Shown: positions 52,785 through 61,933 of the stretch, piece after piece
How the letters are laid out: each line of letters begins with the position of its first letter
How positions within the stretch are numbered: the stretch's first letter is position 1
Source: Mucilaginibacter saanensis
Lineage (GTDB): Bacteria; Bacteroidota; Bacteroidia; Sphingobacteriales; Sphingobacteriaceae
Assembly: GCF_014200575.1 (NCBI RefSeq)
Contig: NZ_JACHBZ010000018.1
Coordinates: 62,001-126,000 of the forward strand
Length of the DNA: 64,000 nucleotides
Direction of reading: 5' to 3'
The notes under the pieces: model-generated
Database searches by the model: none
Told to the model about the DNA's origin: nothing
The model's input: the letters and a program-made list of their open reading frames with translations, nothing else
Made by a program: the position numbers and the translations under genes

Positions 52785-54962
52785 ATGAGTATTAAAGTAA
52801 AACAAAGAGATATAACTGATTGCGGCGCGGCTTGCCTGGTATCAGTTGCGGCACATTATAAACTGAACCTGCCGGTTGCACGCATACGCCAGATGGCAGG
52901 TACGGATAAAAAAGGAACCAACGCCCTCGGCATGATTGAGGCTGCTCAAAAATTGGGGTTCGAGGCAAAGGGGGTTAAAGGGCCCTTTGAAAGCTTGTTT
53001 AAAATACCCAAGCCATCCATAGCACATGTTATTGTTAAAAACGGCCTTCATCATTTTGTGGTAATATATAAATGTACCGACAGTTATATTGAAATTATGG
53101 ATCCGGGCGATGGCCAGATGCATCGCAAAACCCATGATGATTTTAAAAAGGAATGGACGGGGATTTTGATCCTTTTACTACCGGGCGAGGAGTTTCAGAT
53201 CGGCAATCAAAAAATACCTGTCAGAAACCGTTTCTGGAATTTGATAAAACCGCACAAAGGCATATTGATACAGGCGCTTTTTGGTGCGTTAATATATACT
53301 ATTCTGGGTTTGTCAACTTCGGTATTTGTACAAAAGCTGGTTGATTTTGTTTTGGTTGAGGGTAACCGCAACCTGCTCAATATGATGAGCATCGCCATGA
53401 TTGTTTTGCTGGTGGTGCAATTAATGGTAGGTACCATAAAAACTATTTTTACCATAAGAACCGGGCAAATGATTGATGCCCAGTTGATATTGGGTTATTA
53501 TAAACACCTGTTAAAACTGCCACAACAATTTTTTGATACCATGCGGGTGGGCGAAATTATATCAAGGATAAATGATGCCGTAAAAATCAGGGTTTTTCTG
53601 AACGATGTAAGTATTAACTTTTTGCTCAATATCTTCATCGTTGTTTTTTCGTTTGTGATGATGTTTACCTATTACTGGAAGCTGGCCCTGCTGATGCTTG
53701 CGGTGATACCTTTATATGGCGCTATATATTTTATAACCAACAAGCTCAACAAAAAATCGCAGCGCAAACTTATGGAGGAGAGTGCCGACCTGGAAGCGCA
53801 ACTGGTAGAGAGCTTAAACTCGGTAGGTACCATTAAGCGCTTTGGTTTGGAGGAACATGCCAATGAAAAAACCGAAGCCCGTTTCGTTAAGCTTTTGGGC
53901 AGTGTTTATAAATCGGGTTTAAATACTGTTTTTTCGTCAACCTCGTCAGAAATGTTATCACGTTTACTAACCATTATTTTATTATGGTTTGGTGCCGGTT
54001 ATGTGCTGGATAATCAAATAACCCCCGGCGAGTTGCTATCATTTTACACACTGATAGGTTATTTTACCAGTCCTATATCGTCATTAATTGATATGAACAA
54101 AACCGTTCAGGATGCTATAATTGCCTCAGACCGGCTTTTTGAAATTATGGACCTGGAACGCGAACAGGAAGAAAATCAAATTGATTTAACGCCTGATAAA
54201 CTGGGCGATATCTATTTTGAACAGGTATCGTTTCGGTATGGTACCCGGGTTAAGGTTTTTGATGAGCTTAACTTAACCATACCTAAGGGAAAGTTTACTG
54301 CCATTGTGGGCGAGAGCGGCTCGGGTAAATCGACGTTATTATCATTACTGCAAAATATTTATCCTATTCAAAAGGGTAATATCTCTATAGGGAAGTACAA
54401 TTTAAAATATATTAAAAATTCATCCTTACGCCAGGTGGTTGCGGTGGTTCCGCAACAAATTGACCTGTTTGCCGGTAACGTAATTGATAATATTGCCGTT
54501 GGCGATTATGAACCCAATATACAAAAGGTAATAGATATAGCCACCCAAATTGGCATCATCGGTTTTATTGAAAGCCTGCCCAATGGTTTTCAAACTTACC
54601 TGGGCGAGAATGGCGCCAGCTTATCAGGAGGGCAAAAACAAAGGCTTGCCATTGCCCGCGCCTTGTACCGCAACCCTGAAGTGTTGATCCTTGACGAGGC
54701 GACATCATCCCTTGATTCGGCTGCGGAGCAATACATTCAGAGTGCTATTAATGTGCTGTTGAGTTTAAATAAAACGGTAATTGTAATTGCCCACAGGCTT
54801 ACTACCATTTATAACGCCGATAAGATTGTGGTACTGGATAAAGGAAAGGTGGTTGAGGAGGGAACCCACCAGGCATTGTATGACCAGGAAAAATTCTACT
54901 TTAATTTATGGAACCAGCAGTTCCCGATGTTTGATACATTTTTGAAACCGGTAACAAAATAA
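52785..54962 (+). CDS. C39-peptidase-containing ABC transporter (peptide maturation and export)
   Basis: The 725-residue protein combines a C39 protease (1-135), a six-helix transmembrane domain (about 155-430) and an ATPase (about 470-725). The protease triad is present: Cys13 in TDCGAAC, His90 in LHHFVV, Asp106 in IMDPGDG. The ATPase has Walker A GESGSGKST (509-517), signature LSGGQ (613-617) and Walker B VLILDE (633-638). It should cut leaders after GG and export the cores. No second such gene is in the window, so it is the likely processor of peptides A-C. Confidence 0.95.
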   Translation: MSIKVKQRDITDCGAACLVSVAAHYKLNLPVARIRQMAGTDKKGTNALGMIEAAQKLGFEAKGVKGPFESLFKIPKPSIAHVIVKNGLHHFVVIYKCTDSYIEIMDPGDGQMHRKTHDDFKKEWTGILILLLPGEEFQIGNQKIPVRNRFWNLIKPHKGILIQALFGALIYTILGLSTSVFVQKLVDFVLVEGNRNLLNMMSIAMIVLLVVQLMVGTIKTIFTIRTGQMIDAQLILGYYKHLLKLPQQFFDTMRVGEIISRINDAVKIRVFLNDVSINFLLNIFIVVFSFVMMFTYYWKLALLMLAVIPLYGAIYFITNKLNKKSQRKLMEESADLEAQLVESLNSVGTIKRFGLEEHANEKTEARFVKLLGSVYKSGLNTVFSSTSSEMLSRLLTIILLWFGAGYVLDNQITPGELLSFYTLIGYFTSPISSLIDMNKTVQDAIIASDRLFEIMDLEREQEENQIDLTPDKLGDIYFEQVSFRYGTRVKVFDELNLTIPKGKFTAIVGESGSGKSTLLSLLQNIYPIQKGNISIGKYNLKYIKNSSLRQVVAVVPQQIDLFAGNVIDNIAVGDYEPNIQKVIDIATQIGIIGFIESLPNGFQTYLGENGASLSGGQKQRLAIARALYRNPEVLILDEATSSLDSAAEQYIQSAINVLLSLNKTVIVIAHRLTTIYNADKIVVLDKGKVVEEGTHQALYDQEKFYFNLWNQQFPMFDTFLKPVTK

Positions 54963-54980
54963 TAAAGCGGGATAAAAGGG

Positions 54981-55030
54981 TATAAACAAAAAAAGCAAAT
55001 TGAAATTTCAATTTGCTTTTTTTGTTTATA
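54981..55030. terminator. Perfect 50-bp palindrome, bidirectional terminator
   Basis: 25 bases (54981-55005) are followed directly by their exact reverse complement (55006-55030). It has a stem with GC core and A/T-runs on both sides, so it can end the transporter transcript and the purA transcript. Confidence 0.92.
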
Positions 55031-55047
55031 CTGTGGAGTATTGATGT

Positions 55048-56325
<1,278 letters not shown>

Positions 56326-56359
56326 TTATGTAATTTCAGAGTAATAATATTAAGGGTGG

Positions 56360-56367
56360 CAAAGTTA
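56360..56367 (-). promoter_or_regulatory. Candidate -7 box for purA (TAACTTTG on the minus strand)
   Basis: Exact TANNTTTG match overlapping the fur stop. A TTG (56381-56383 on the minus strand) lies 13 bases upstream, short of the usual spacing. Confidence 0.48.
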
Positions 56368-56832
56368 TGCTTTTCTGTCACAATTACCCTCTCTTAATTT
56401 TGAGCAATTGCCGTAAAGATTTAAGGAGTGGTGTTTGATGTCAAATTTTAAAATATCGCCCATCATGCTTTGTATCTGCTGTATACGCGGGTCGCAAAAT
56501 TCAACAACCTTGCCGCAGTCAATACAAATAATATGGTCATGCTGTTTATAGCCGTATGATTTTTCAAACTGGGCCATGTTTTTGCCAAACTGGTGTTTAG
56601 TCACCAGATCGCATGATACCAGCAACTCCAGCGTATTGTATACGGTGGCGCGGCTTACGCGGTATTTTTTATTTTTCATGTGGATGTATAACGATTCCAC
56701 ATCAAAATGATCAGTACGCGAATAAATTTCTTCGAGTATAGCAAAACGCTCGGGTGTTTTACGCAGGTTTTTATTTTCAAGATAAGCTTCGAAAATTTTT
56801 TTAACCAGCGCTATAGTATCCTGTTGAGGCAT
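56365..56832 (-). CDS. fur: Fur-family metalloregulator
   Basis: The 155-residue regulator has the winged helix of Fur proteins ([33 protein letters not shown] recognition helix reading [19 protein letters not shown]) and a C-terminal dimer domain with [17 protein letters not shown] and CSKLREGNC, giving two CxxC-like pairs for structural zinc. Whether it is Fur, PerR or Zur type cannot be settled from sequence. It lies between purA and relA on the same strand with its own promoter box. Confidence 0.92.
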   Translation of the reverse strand: MPQQDTIALVKKIFEAYLENKNLRKTPERFAILEEIYSRTDHFDVESLYIHMKNKKYRVSRATVYNTLELLVSCDLVTKHQFGKNMAQFEKSYGYKQHDHIICIDCGKVVEFCDPRIQQIQSMMGDILKFDIKHHSLNLYGNCSKLREGNCDRKA

Positions 56833-56850
56833 AATAGTCTATTAAGGGAA

Positions 56851-56858
56851 CAAAGTTA
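56851..56858 (-). promoter_or_regulatory. Candidate -7 box for fur (TAACTTTG on the minus strand)
   Basis: Exact TANNTTTG match, 19 bases upstream of the fur ATG; identical to the purA box. Confidence 0.48.
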
Positions 56859-56872
56859 TTAATAAAAGATAG

Positions 56873-56956
56873 AATCAGGAAATGAGAATCAAGCGACAAG
56901 AGCTGATAAGCAAAAAAATGTTTCTGAGCTGATTTTTAACAACTTATTTCCTGACT
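56873..56956. repeat. Inverted repeat in the fur-relA spacer
   Basis: AATCAGGAAATGAG (56873-56886) pairs with CTTATTTCCTGACT (56943-56956), 12 consecutive pairs including one G-U. The intervening bases are A/G-rich units (GAATCAAGCGACAAGAG) like those at 16910-17093. It may form a terminator-like hairpin after relA. Confidence 0.5.
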
Positions 56957-56978
56957 CTTATTTCTTGTGTCTTTCTTT

Positions 56979-59201
56979 TTATGATGCTTTTTCAATTACT
57001 GAATCAAAGCGGTTAACAGCAGTTATGCCCTTAACCAGTTTTAAATTTTTTATCAGGTTTTCCAGGTGTTGCGTGTCATTAACGTAAACCATAAGCGAGC
57101 CTTCAAAAATTCCGTTATCACTATCAACCGTTATGGAGCGTATGTTCACTTTAAAATCCTGCGATATTACGGTAGTAAGTTTGTTGATCAGTCCAACATC
57201 ATCAATACCGGTAATTCTTAAGCCGGTTAAAAAGGCAAGCTCCTGCTGGTTTGTCCACCGGGCTTTTACAATGCGGTAGCCATAGTTGGCCATCAGCTTG
57301 GCGGCGTTAGGGCAGTTGGTGCGGTGTATTTTAATACCATCGCTCACGGTAACAAAGCCAAACACGTCATCACCGGGGATAGGATTGCAGCAATTGGCCA
57401 GTTTGTAGTCAATTTTCTGCATATCCTCGCCAATAAGCAGCATGTCGCTGTCTTTGGTTTTGATATTGCGGAGCAGGCTATGTACCTGTTCCTGCTCAAT
57501 TTTGTCCTGCGGTTTGTTCTCCACTATTTTTTCCGAAGCCTGGTAATCTTTCAGGTCCTTCATGTCAATAACGCCCTTGGCAATATTGTAAAAGAGGTCC
57601 TGAGTTGATCCCAGCTTAAAATAATAGCTCAGTTTGTGTATGTTTTCGGAATTGTAGGTGATTTTAAGCGATTTTAGTTTACGCTCCAATATTTCCTTGC
57701 CGTCCTCAGCTATTTTCCGTTTTTCTTCTTTTAAGGCCGATTTTATTTTGGCTTTTGCCTTTGCTGTAACTACAAAGTTTAACCAGTCTTCCTTGGGCGT
57801 TTGCTTGCCCGAGGTAATGATCTCCACCTGATCGCCGTTTTGGAGCTTATGGCTCAATGGTACCAGTTTGTGATTTACTTTGGCACCAATACAGCTGGCA
57901 CCTACATCGGTATGTATTTCAAAGGCAAAGTCAAGCGCCGTCGCATTTAAAGGAAGCTGTATCAGTGCGCCTTTTGGCGTAAAAATGAATATCTCATCGC
58001 TGAAAAGATTCATCTTAAAGTCATCAAGGAAATCAAGGGCATTGGAGTCGGGGTTTTTGAGCATATCCCTAACCTTTTGCACCCACTGATCAAGCCCGCT
58101 ATCGGTTGATGATTCTTTGTATTTCCAATGCGCGGCAAAGCCCTTTTCGGCAATCTCATTCATGCGCTTGGTGCGTATCTGTACTTCAACCCATTGGCCG
58201 CGAGGCCCCATTACCGTGGTGTGTAATGATTCATACCCATTGGCTTTAGGCGATGATATCCAGTCGCGCAGCCTGTCAGGATTAGGGCGGTAAAGGTCGG
58301 TAACTATAGAGTAAGCTTTCCAGCAATCGGCCTTTTCATTTTCAGGCGTGCTGTCCAGAATTATCCTGATGGCAAAAAGATCATACACCTCCTCAAACGG
58401 GATAGATTTCTTCTTCATCTTGTTCCAGATGGAGTGGATAGATTTTGGCCGGCCAAACAGGTCGGCATCCAATCCCTGGCCTACCAGCACTTTTCTCACC
58501 GGTTCAATAAAGTCGCGGATAAACTTTTCGCGTTCGGCTTTTTTCTCGTTTAACTTATTTTTAATAAACTGGTAAGTTTCGCGTTCCATGTATTTCATGG
58601 AAAGGTCCTCCAGCTCAGATTTTATGGTGTATAGTCCCAGCCGGTGTGCCAGAGGGGCATACAGGTAAACCGTTTCTGATGATAGTTTAAGTTGCTTATC
58701 GCGCGGCATAAACTCCATGGTACGCATGTTGTGCAGGCGGTCGGCCAGTTTAATGAGTATTACCCTAACATCATCAGCAAGGGTAAGCAGCATTTTACGG
58801 AAATTTTCGGCTTGTAAAGAGCTGTTGGTATCAAATACACCTGATATTTTGGTCAGTCCGTCAATGATCTTGGCTACCTTTTTGCCAAATTCCATCTCAA
58901 TATCATCCAGCGTCATGTTGGTATCTTCAACCACATCATGCAGGAGGGCACACACAATAGAGGTGGTACCCAGGCCAATTTCCTCAGCTGCTATCTGGGC
59001 AACGGCAATAGGGTGGTATATATACGGCTCGCCGCTTTTACGGCGCATATCCTTATGGCTTTCAAGGGCCATATCAAATGCTTTACGTATCATGCGTTTA
59101 TCGCCCTTTTGCAAGGTTGATTTACAAGCACGCAGCAAAGCACGATATCTCTTTAATATCTCATTTTTTTCGGCTTCCAGATCAATCACTAACTCTTTCA
59201 T
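56979..59201 (-). CDS. Bifunctional RelA/SpoT (p)ppGpp synthetase/hydrolase
   Basis: This enzyme makes and degrades the stringent-response alarmone. The 740-residue protein has the HD hydrolase domain (ALLHDVVEDTNMTLDDIE, about 85-102), the synthetase domain (YDLFAIRIILDST; ANGYESLHTTVMGPRGQWVE, about 325-345), a TGS domain (IFTPKGALIQLPLNATALDFAF) and a C-terminal ACT domain (FEGSLMVYVND). The HD motif is intact, so both activities are likely. Called Rsh/RelA in Bacteroidota. Confidence 0.95.
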   Translation of the reverse strand: MKELVIDLEAEKNEILKRYRALLRACKSTLQKGDKRMIRKAFDMALESHKDMRRKSGEPYIYHPIAVAQIAAEEIGLGTTSIVCALLHDVVEDTNMTLDDIEMEFGKKVAKIIDGLTKISGVFDTNSSLQAENFRKMLLTLADDVRVILIKLADRLHNMRTMEFMPRDKQLKLSSETVYLYAPLAHRLGLYTIKSELEDLSMKYMERETYQFIKNKLNEKKAEREKFIRDFIEPVRKVLVGQGLDADLFGRPKSIHSIWNKMKKKSIPFEEVYDLFAIRIILDSTPENEKADCWKAYSIVTDLYRPNPDRLRDWISSPKANGYESLHTTVMGPRGQWVEVQIRTKRMNEIAEKGFAAHWKYKESSTDSGLDQWVQKVRDMLKNPDSNALDFLDDFKMNLFSDEIFIFTPKGALIQLPLNATALDFAFEIHTDVGASCIGAKVNHKLVPLSHKLQNGDQVEIITSGKQTPKEDWLNFVVTAKAKAKIKSALKEEKRKIAEDGKEILERKLKSLKITYNSENIHKLSYYFKLGSTQDLFYNIAKGVIDMKDLKDYQASEKIVENKPQDKIEQEQVHSLLRNIKTKDSDMLLIGEDMQKIDYKLANCCNPIPGDDVFGFVTVSDGIKIHRTNCPNAAKLMANYGYRIVKARWTNQQELAFLTGLRITGIDDVGLINKLTTVISQDFKVNIRSITVDSDNGIFEGSLMVYVNDTQHLENLIKNLKLVKGITAVNRFDSVIEKAS

Positions 59202-59287
59202 ATGCTGATATTAATGGTATTACTTGATAAACTTGTAATTATAAACTATTATTACAGATTATATTAAAATACCACAAAAAATTGCTT

Positions 59288-59295
59288 TAATTTTG
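59288..59295 (+). promoter_or_regulatory. Candidate -7 box for the DUF4294 gene (TAATTTTG)
   Basis: Exact TANNTTTG match ending 14 bases before the ATG. Confidence 0.48.
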
Positions 59296-59309
59296 TATTA
59301 AGTAAAATT

Positions 59310-59927
59310 ATGAAATTTATTGGTTTTCTGTTGTTGTTTTCTTGTTGCATCATGGGCACGCTAAGGGCCCAAACAGATAAACCTGCACCAGTAAGTTTAG
59401 GCAAAAATGATACCATCAAAACGGCTATGACCGATCTTGACGGCGAATTGGTGCCATGGGTAGTTACACCCGAAGTTAAAATTGTTGATACCCGCATTTT
59501 TGCCAGCGATGCCGACCGTATGAATTACATGAGGTTAAGGTATAATGTGTTTAAAGTACTGCCGTACGCACGTTTTGCCGGGCAACGCTACCGCCAGTTG
59601 CAACGTGACCTGGCACTTACAGCCGACAAGCACAAGCAAAAAGAGCTGGTGGCGGCCTGTGAAACCGAAATAAAAACTTTGTTTAATAAGGAAATAAAAA
59701 ATCTGACAATTAGTCAGGGTGAGGTTTTGATAAAACTGATTGACCGTGAAACAGGTACTACCAGCTATACCATGGTTAAGGAACTTAAGGGTGGCTTTAA
59801 AGCCTTTATGTTTCAATCAGTAGCCAGTATATTTGGCCATAACCTAAAGGAAACCTACGACCCTGAAGAGCAGAAAGATATCGAGGCCATCCTAAAGCAG
59901 GCCGGATATAATTCCACTAACTATTAA
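59310..59927 (+). CDS. DUF4294 family exported protein
   Basis: The 205-residue protein has a signal peptide (MKFIGFLLLFSCCIMGTLRA, then Q) and the DUF4294 body: VVTPEVKIVDTRIFASDADR (about 50-70), MRLRYNVFKVLPYARFAG, and FQSVASIFGHNLKETYDPEE near the end. This Bacteroidota family has no known activity. It is followed after 2 bases by a glutathione-peroxidase family gene and is probably co-transcribed with it and bshB1. Confidence 0.85.
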   Translation: MKFIGFLLLFSCCIMGTLRAQTDKPAPVSLGKNDTIKTAMTDLDGELVPWVVTPEVKIVDTRIFASDADRMNYMRLRYNVFKVLPYARFAGQRYRQLQRDLALTADKHKQKELVAACETEIKTLFNKEIKNLTISQGEVLIKLIDRETGTTSYTMVKELKGGFKAFMFQSVASIFGHNLKETYDPEEQKDIEAILKQAGYNSTNY

Positions 59928-59929
59928 TA

Positions 59930-60433
59930 ATGGATAATAACAGTATCTACAAGTTTAACGTTCAAAAGTTAAACGGTGATGAGATTAACCTGTCTGCATA
60001 TAGAGATAAAGTAATTTTGGTAGTAAATACCGCCTCCCAGTGTGGTTTTACTCCTCAGCTTAAAGAATTAGCCGCGCTAAAAGAGCAGTTTAAGGACAAA
60101 GATTTTGAAATACTGGCCTTCCCGTCAAATGATTTTGGGGGGCAGGAACCCCTGGAAGGTGCTGCCATAGCAAGCTTTTGTGAAAACGCTGGCGCCGGCA
60201 ATTTTCCGGTATTTGATAAAATACGGGTTCGCGGACCTTATGCACATCCCTTGTATCAGTTTTTTGCCAATAAAAAAGATAATGGCCGCCTTAAATCCGT
60301 ACCGAGGTGGAACTTCCACAAGTTTTTAATTGACAAGACGGGTCACGTAACTGATTTTTATTATCCTTTTACCAAGCCTACATCCTCAAAAATCAGGAAA
60401 AAGATTGAGCGCCTTTTAACAGCCGCTCACTAA
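59930..60433 (+). CDS. Glutathione-peroxidase family thiol peroxidase (Cys type)
   Basis: The 167-residue enzyme reduces peroxides. The peroxidatic residue is Cys38 (NTASQCGFT), not selenocysteine, with Gln in FPSNDFGGQEPLEG and Trp in VPRWNFHKFLID completing the site. Such Cys-type members often use thioredoxin rather than glutathione. Directly downstream is bshB1, whose product makes bacillithiol, so bacillithiol or thioredoxin rather than glutathione is the likely reductant in this cell; this is inference. Confidence 0.9.
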   Translation: MDNNSIYKFNVQKLNGDEINLSAYRDKVILVVNTASQCGFTPQLKELAALKEQFKDKDFEILAFPSNDFGGQEPLEGAAIASFCENAGAGNFPVFDKIRVRGPYAHPLYQFFANKKDNGRLKSVPRWNFHKFLIDKTGHVTDFYYPFTKPTSSKIRKKIERLLTAAH

Positions 60434-60449
60434 TTTCATACACAAATTT

Positions 60450-61175
60450 ATGCTTAAGTTAGATATATTAGTTTTATCGGTTCATCCCGACGATGCCGAA
60501 TTGGGGTGCTCAGGCACTGTTTTAAAACATATTGCTATGGGTAATAAGGTTGGTTTTGTTGACCTTACCCGTGGTGAATTAGGTACCCGCGGCTCGGCCG
60601 AAATTAGGGAGCAGGAGGCCACTGCTTCGGCAAAAATATTAGGACTTGCCGTAAGAGAGAACCTGGAACTGCCTGATGGCTTTTTTGAAAACAGCAAGGA
60701 GTATCAATTAAAGGTGATAGCTGCCATACGCAAATATCAGCCTGCTATTATAATCACCAATGCCTATCATGACAGGCACCCTGATCATGGCCGCGCCAAT
60801 GAACTGGTTGAGGCGTCGGCTTTTTTGGCTGGTCTGCGTAAAATTGAAACCTACGATGATCAAGGCGAACTACAGGAAGCATGGCGTCCACAGCATGTTT
60901 TGCATTTTATACAGGATAATTACATCAGGCCGGATATACTGATTGATATTACCGATTACTGGGATAAAAAGATTGAAAGTATATATGCGTTTGGTTCGCA
61001 GTTTTATAACCCCAGTTGGGAAGGTGAGCCGCAAACCTATATTTCATCGCCCGAGTTTATTAATGTGGTTGCTGCCCGTGCCAGTGAATTTGGTAAAAGT
61101 ATACAGGTAAAGTATGCCGAAGGGTTTACCAGTCGTAAAATTTTAGGCGTGGATAATTTATTTAATTTAAAATAA
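60450..61175 (+). CDS. bshB1: Bacillithiol biosynthesis deacetylase BshB1
   Basis: BshB1 removes the acetyl group of GlcNAc-malate to give GlcN-malate in bacillithiol synthesis. The 241-residue protein has the LmbE/PIG-L zinc motif SVHPDDAELGCSG (His12, Asp15) and the third ligand in YHDRHPDHGRA. The subfamily marks TRGELGTRGSAEIREQEA and SQFYNPSWEGEPQTYIS match BshB1. It starts 16 bases after the peroxidase. A bidirectional terminator follows. Confidence 0.92.
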   Translation: MLKLDILVLSVHPDDAELGCSGTVLKHIAMGNKVGFVDLTRGELGTRGSAEIREQEATASAKILGLAVRENLELPDGFFENSKEYQLKVIAAIRKYQPAIIITNAYHDRHPDHGRANELVEASAFLAGLRKIETYDDQGELQEAWRPQHVLHFIQDNYIRPDILIDITDYWDKKIESIYAFGSQFYNPSWEGEPQTYISSPEFINVVAARASEFGKSIQVKYAEGFTSRKILGVDNLFNLK

Positions 61176-61195
61176 TATATAGTTTAACTATTAAT

Positions 61196-61232
61196 AAATA
61201 AGCCGCAGGTTATTACAACCTGCGGCTTATTT
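61196..61232. terminator. Bidirectional intrinsic terminator
   Basis: Perfect 16-bp stem AAATAAGCCGCAGGTT / AACCTGCGGCTTATTT with a 5-nt loop (ATTAC), lying between bshB1 and the convergent hypothetical gene. Confidence 0.92.
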
Positions 61233-61254
61233 ATTAATATGAAGTAGCTTAATG

Positions 61255-61692
61255 TTAGGCTTTTATATATTCAAAGCGGTTGTTTTCATTGCTTCTTTCT
61301 CTTCTTAATTTATTTTCATTGGCAAGCTTTAACAGCACGCCTGATAGCTCAGAAGTTTTAAAATCAGAATCAAATTGATCTTTACAGTAGTTAGCAATTG
61401 ATGATATAGAACGCGTTACGTCAAAGAAATCTGAATTTAATAACTGGTTCAGAATTTTCGTAGCACCTGGCTTTTTACGGCCTAATGCAGCGAAATTATC
61501 ATCTTCTGAGCGTGTTCTGCGCCCTTTTTTATTGAATATTTCTGATCCGTCGGCATCCACTTTTTCGGATTCAATCATTACATCCAATAATCTGTCAATA
61601 ATCCTAACCTGCACGGCTTCGGATTGGAACGAGTTAACAACCTCAGCTACTTCAACAAGTTGTTTTTTTAATTTCTCTATGTGTTTGCTCAT
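61255..61692 (-). CDS. Conserved hypothetical with winged-helix-like C-terminus
   Basis: I do not recognise a named family. The 145-residue protein begins with a coiled coil (MSKHIEKLKKQLVEVAEVVN), a low-complexity middle (KKGRRTRSEDDNFAALGRKK) and a C-terminal helical part (ISSIANYCKDQFDSDFKTSE LSGVLLKLANENKL) that looks like a small winged helix. It has a TANNTTTG box 49 bases upstream. A DNA-binding role is possible. It lacks signal and membrane segments. Confidence 0.65.
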   Translation of the reverse strand: MSKHIEKLKKQLVEVAEVVNSFQSEAVQVRIIDRLLDVMIESEKVDADGSEIFNKKGRRTRSEDDNFAALGRKKPGATKILNQLLNSDFFDVTRSISSIANYCKDQFDSDFKTSELSGVLLKLANENKLRRERSNENNRFEYIKA

Positions 61693-61740
61693 GGCGTAAA
61701 AAAAGAATTGATTTGTAATTACTTTAAAAGGGGGATACTA

Positions 61741-61748
61741 CAAATCTA
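61741..61748 (-). promoter_or_regulatory. Candidate -7 box (TAGATTTG on the minus strand) for the hypothetical gene
   Basis: Exact TANNTTTG match 49 bases upstream of the ATG; identical to the box before the lysine aminotransferase. Confidence 0.45.
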
Positions 61749-61933
61749 CTCTGAATAATAATTAAAAATATAGCGTATTTTGGTTAAAAAATAGTATATA
61801 TTAATATTTTACACCGTTTAGTGCTGTTAAAGTACCATTTGCACTTACCAAAACAGCCCCATGAGCATATTAAATATTGAAACTATGGCTTTAGTGGAAT
61901 AACTAATTTGCTTTTAGCGATATTATTGGGTTA

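Noticed and set aside
49741..55047. Island as an integrative element with integrase or att sites
   Set aside because: No integrase, transposase, tRNA or direct terminal repeat was seen; only regulator, peptides and export genes.
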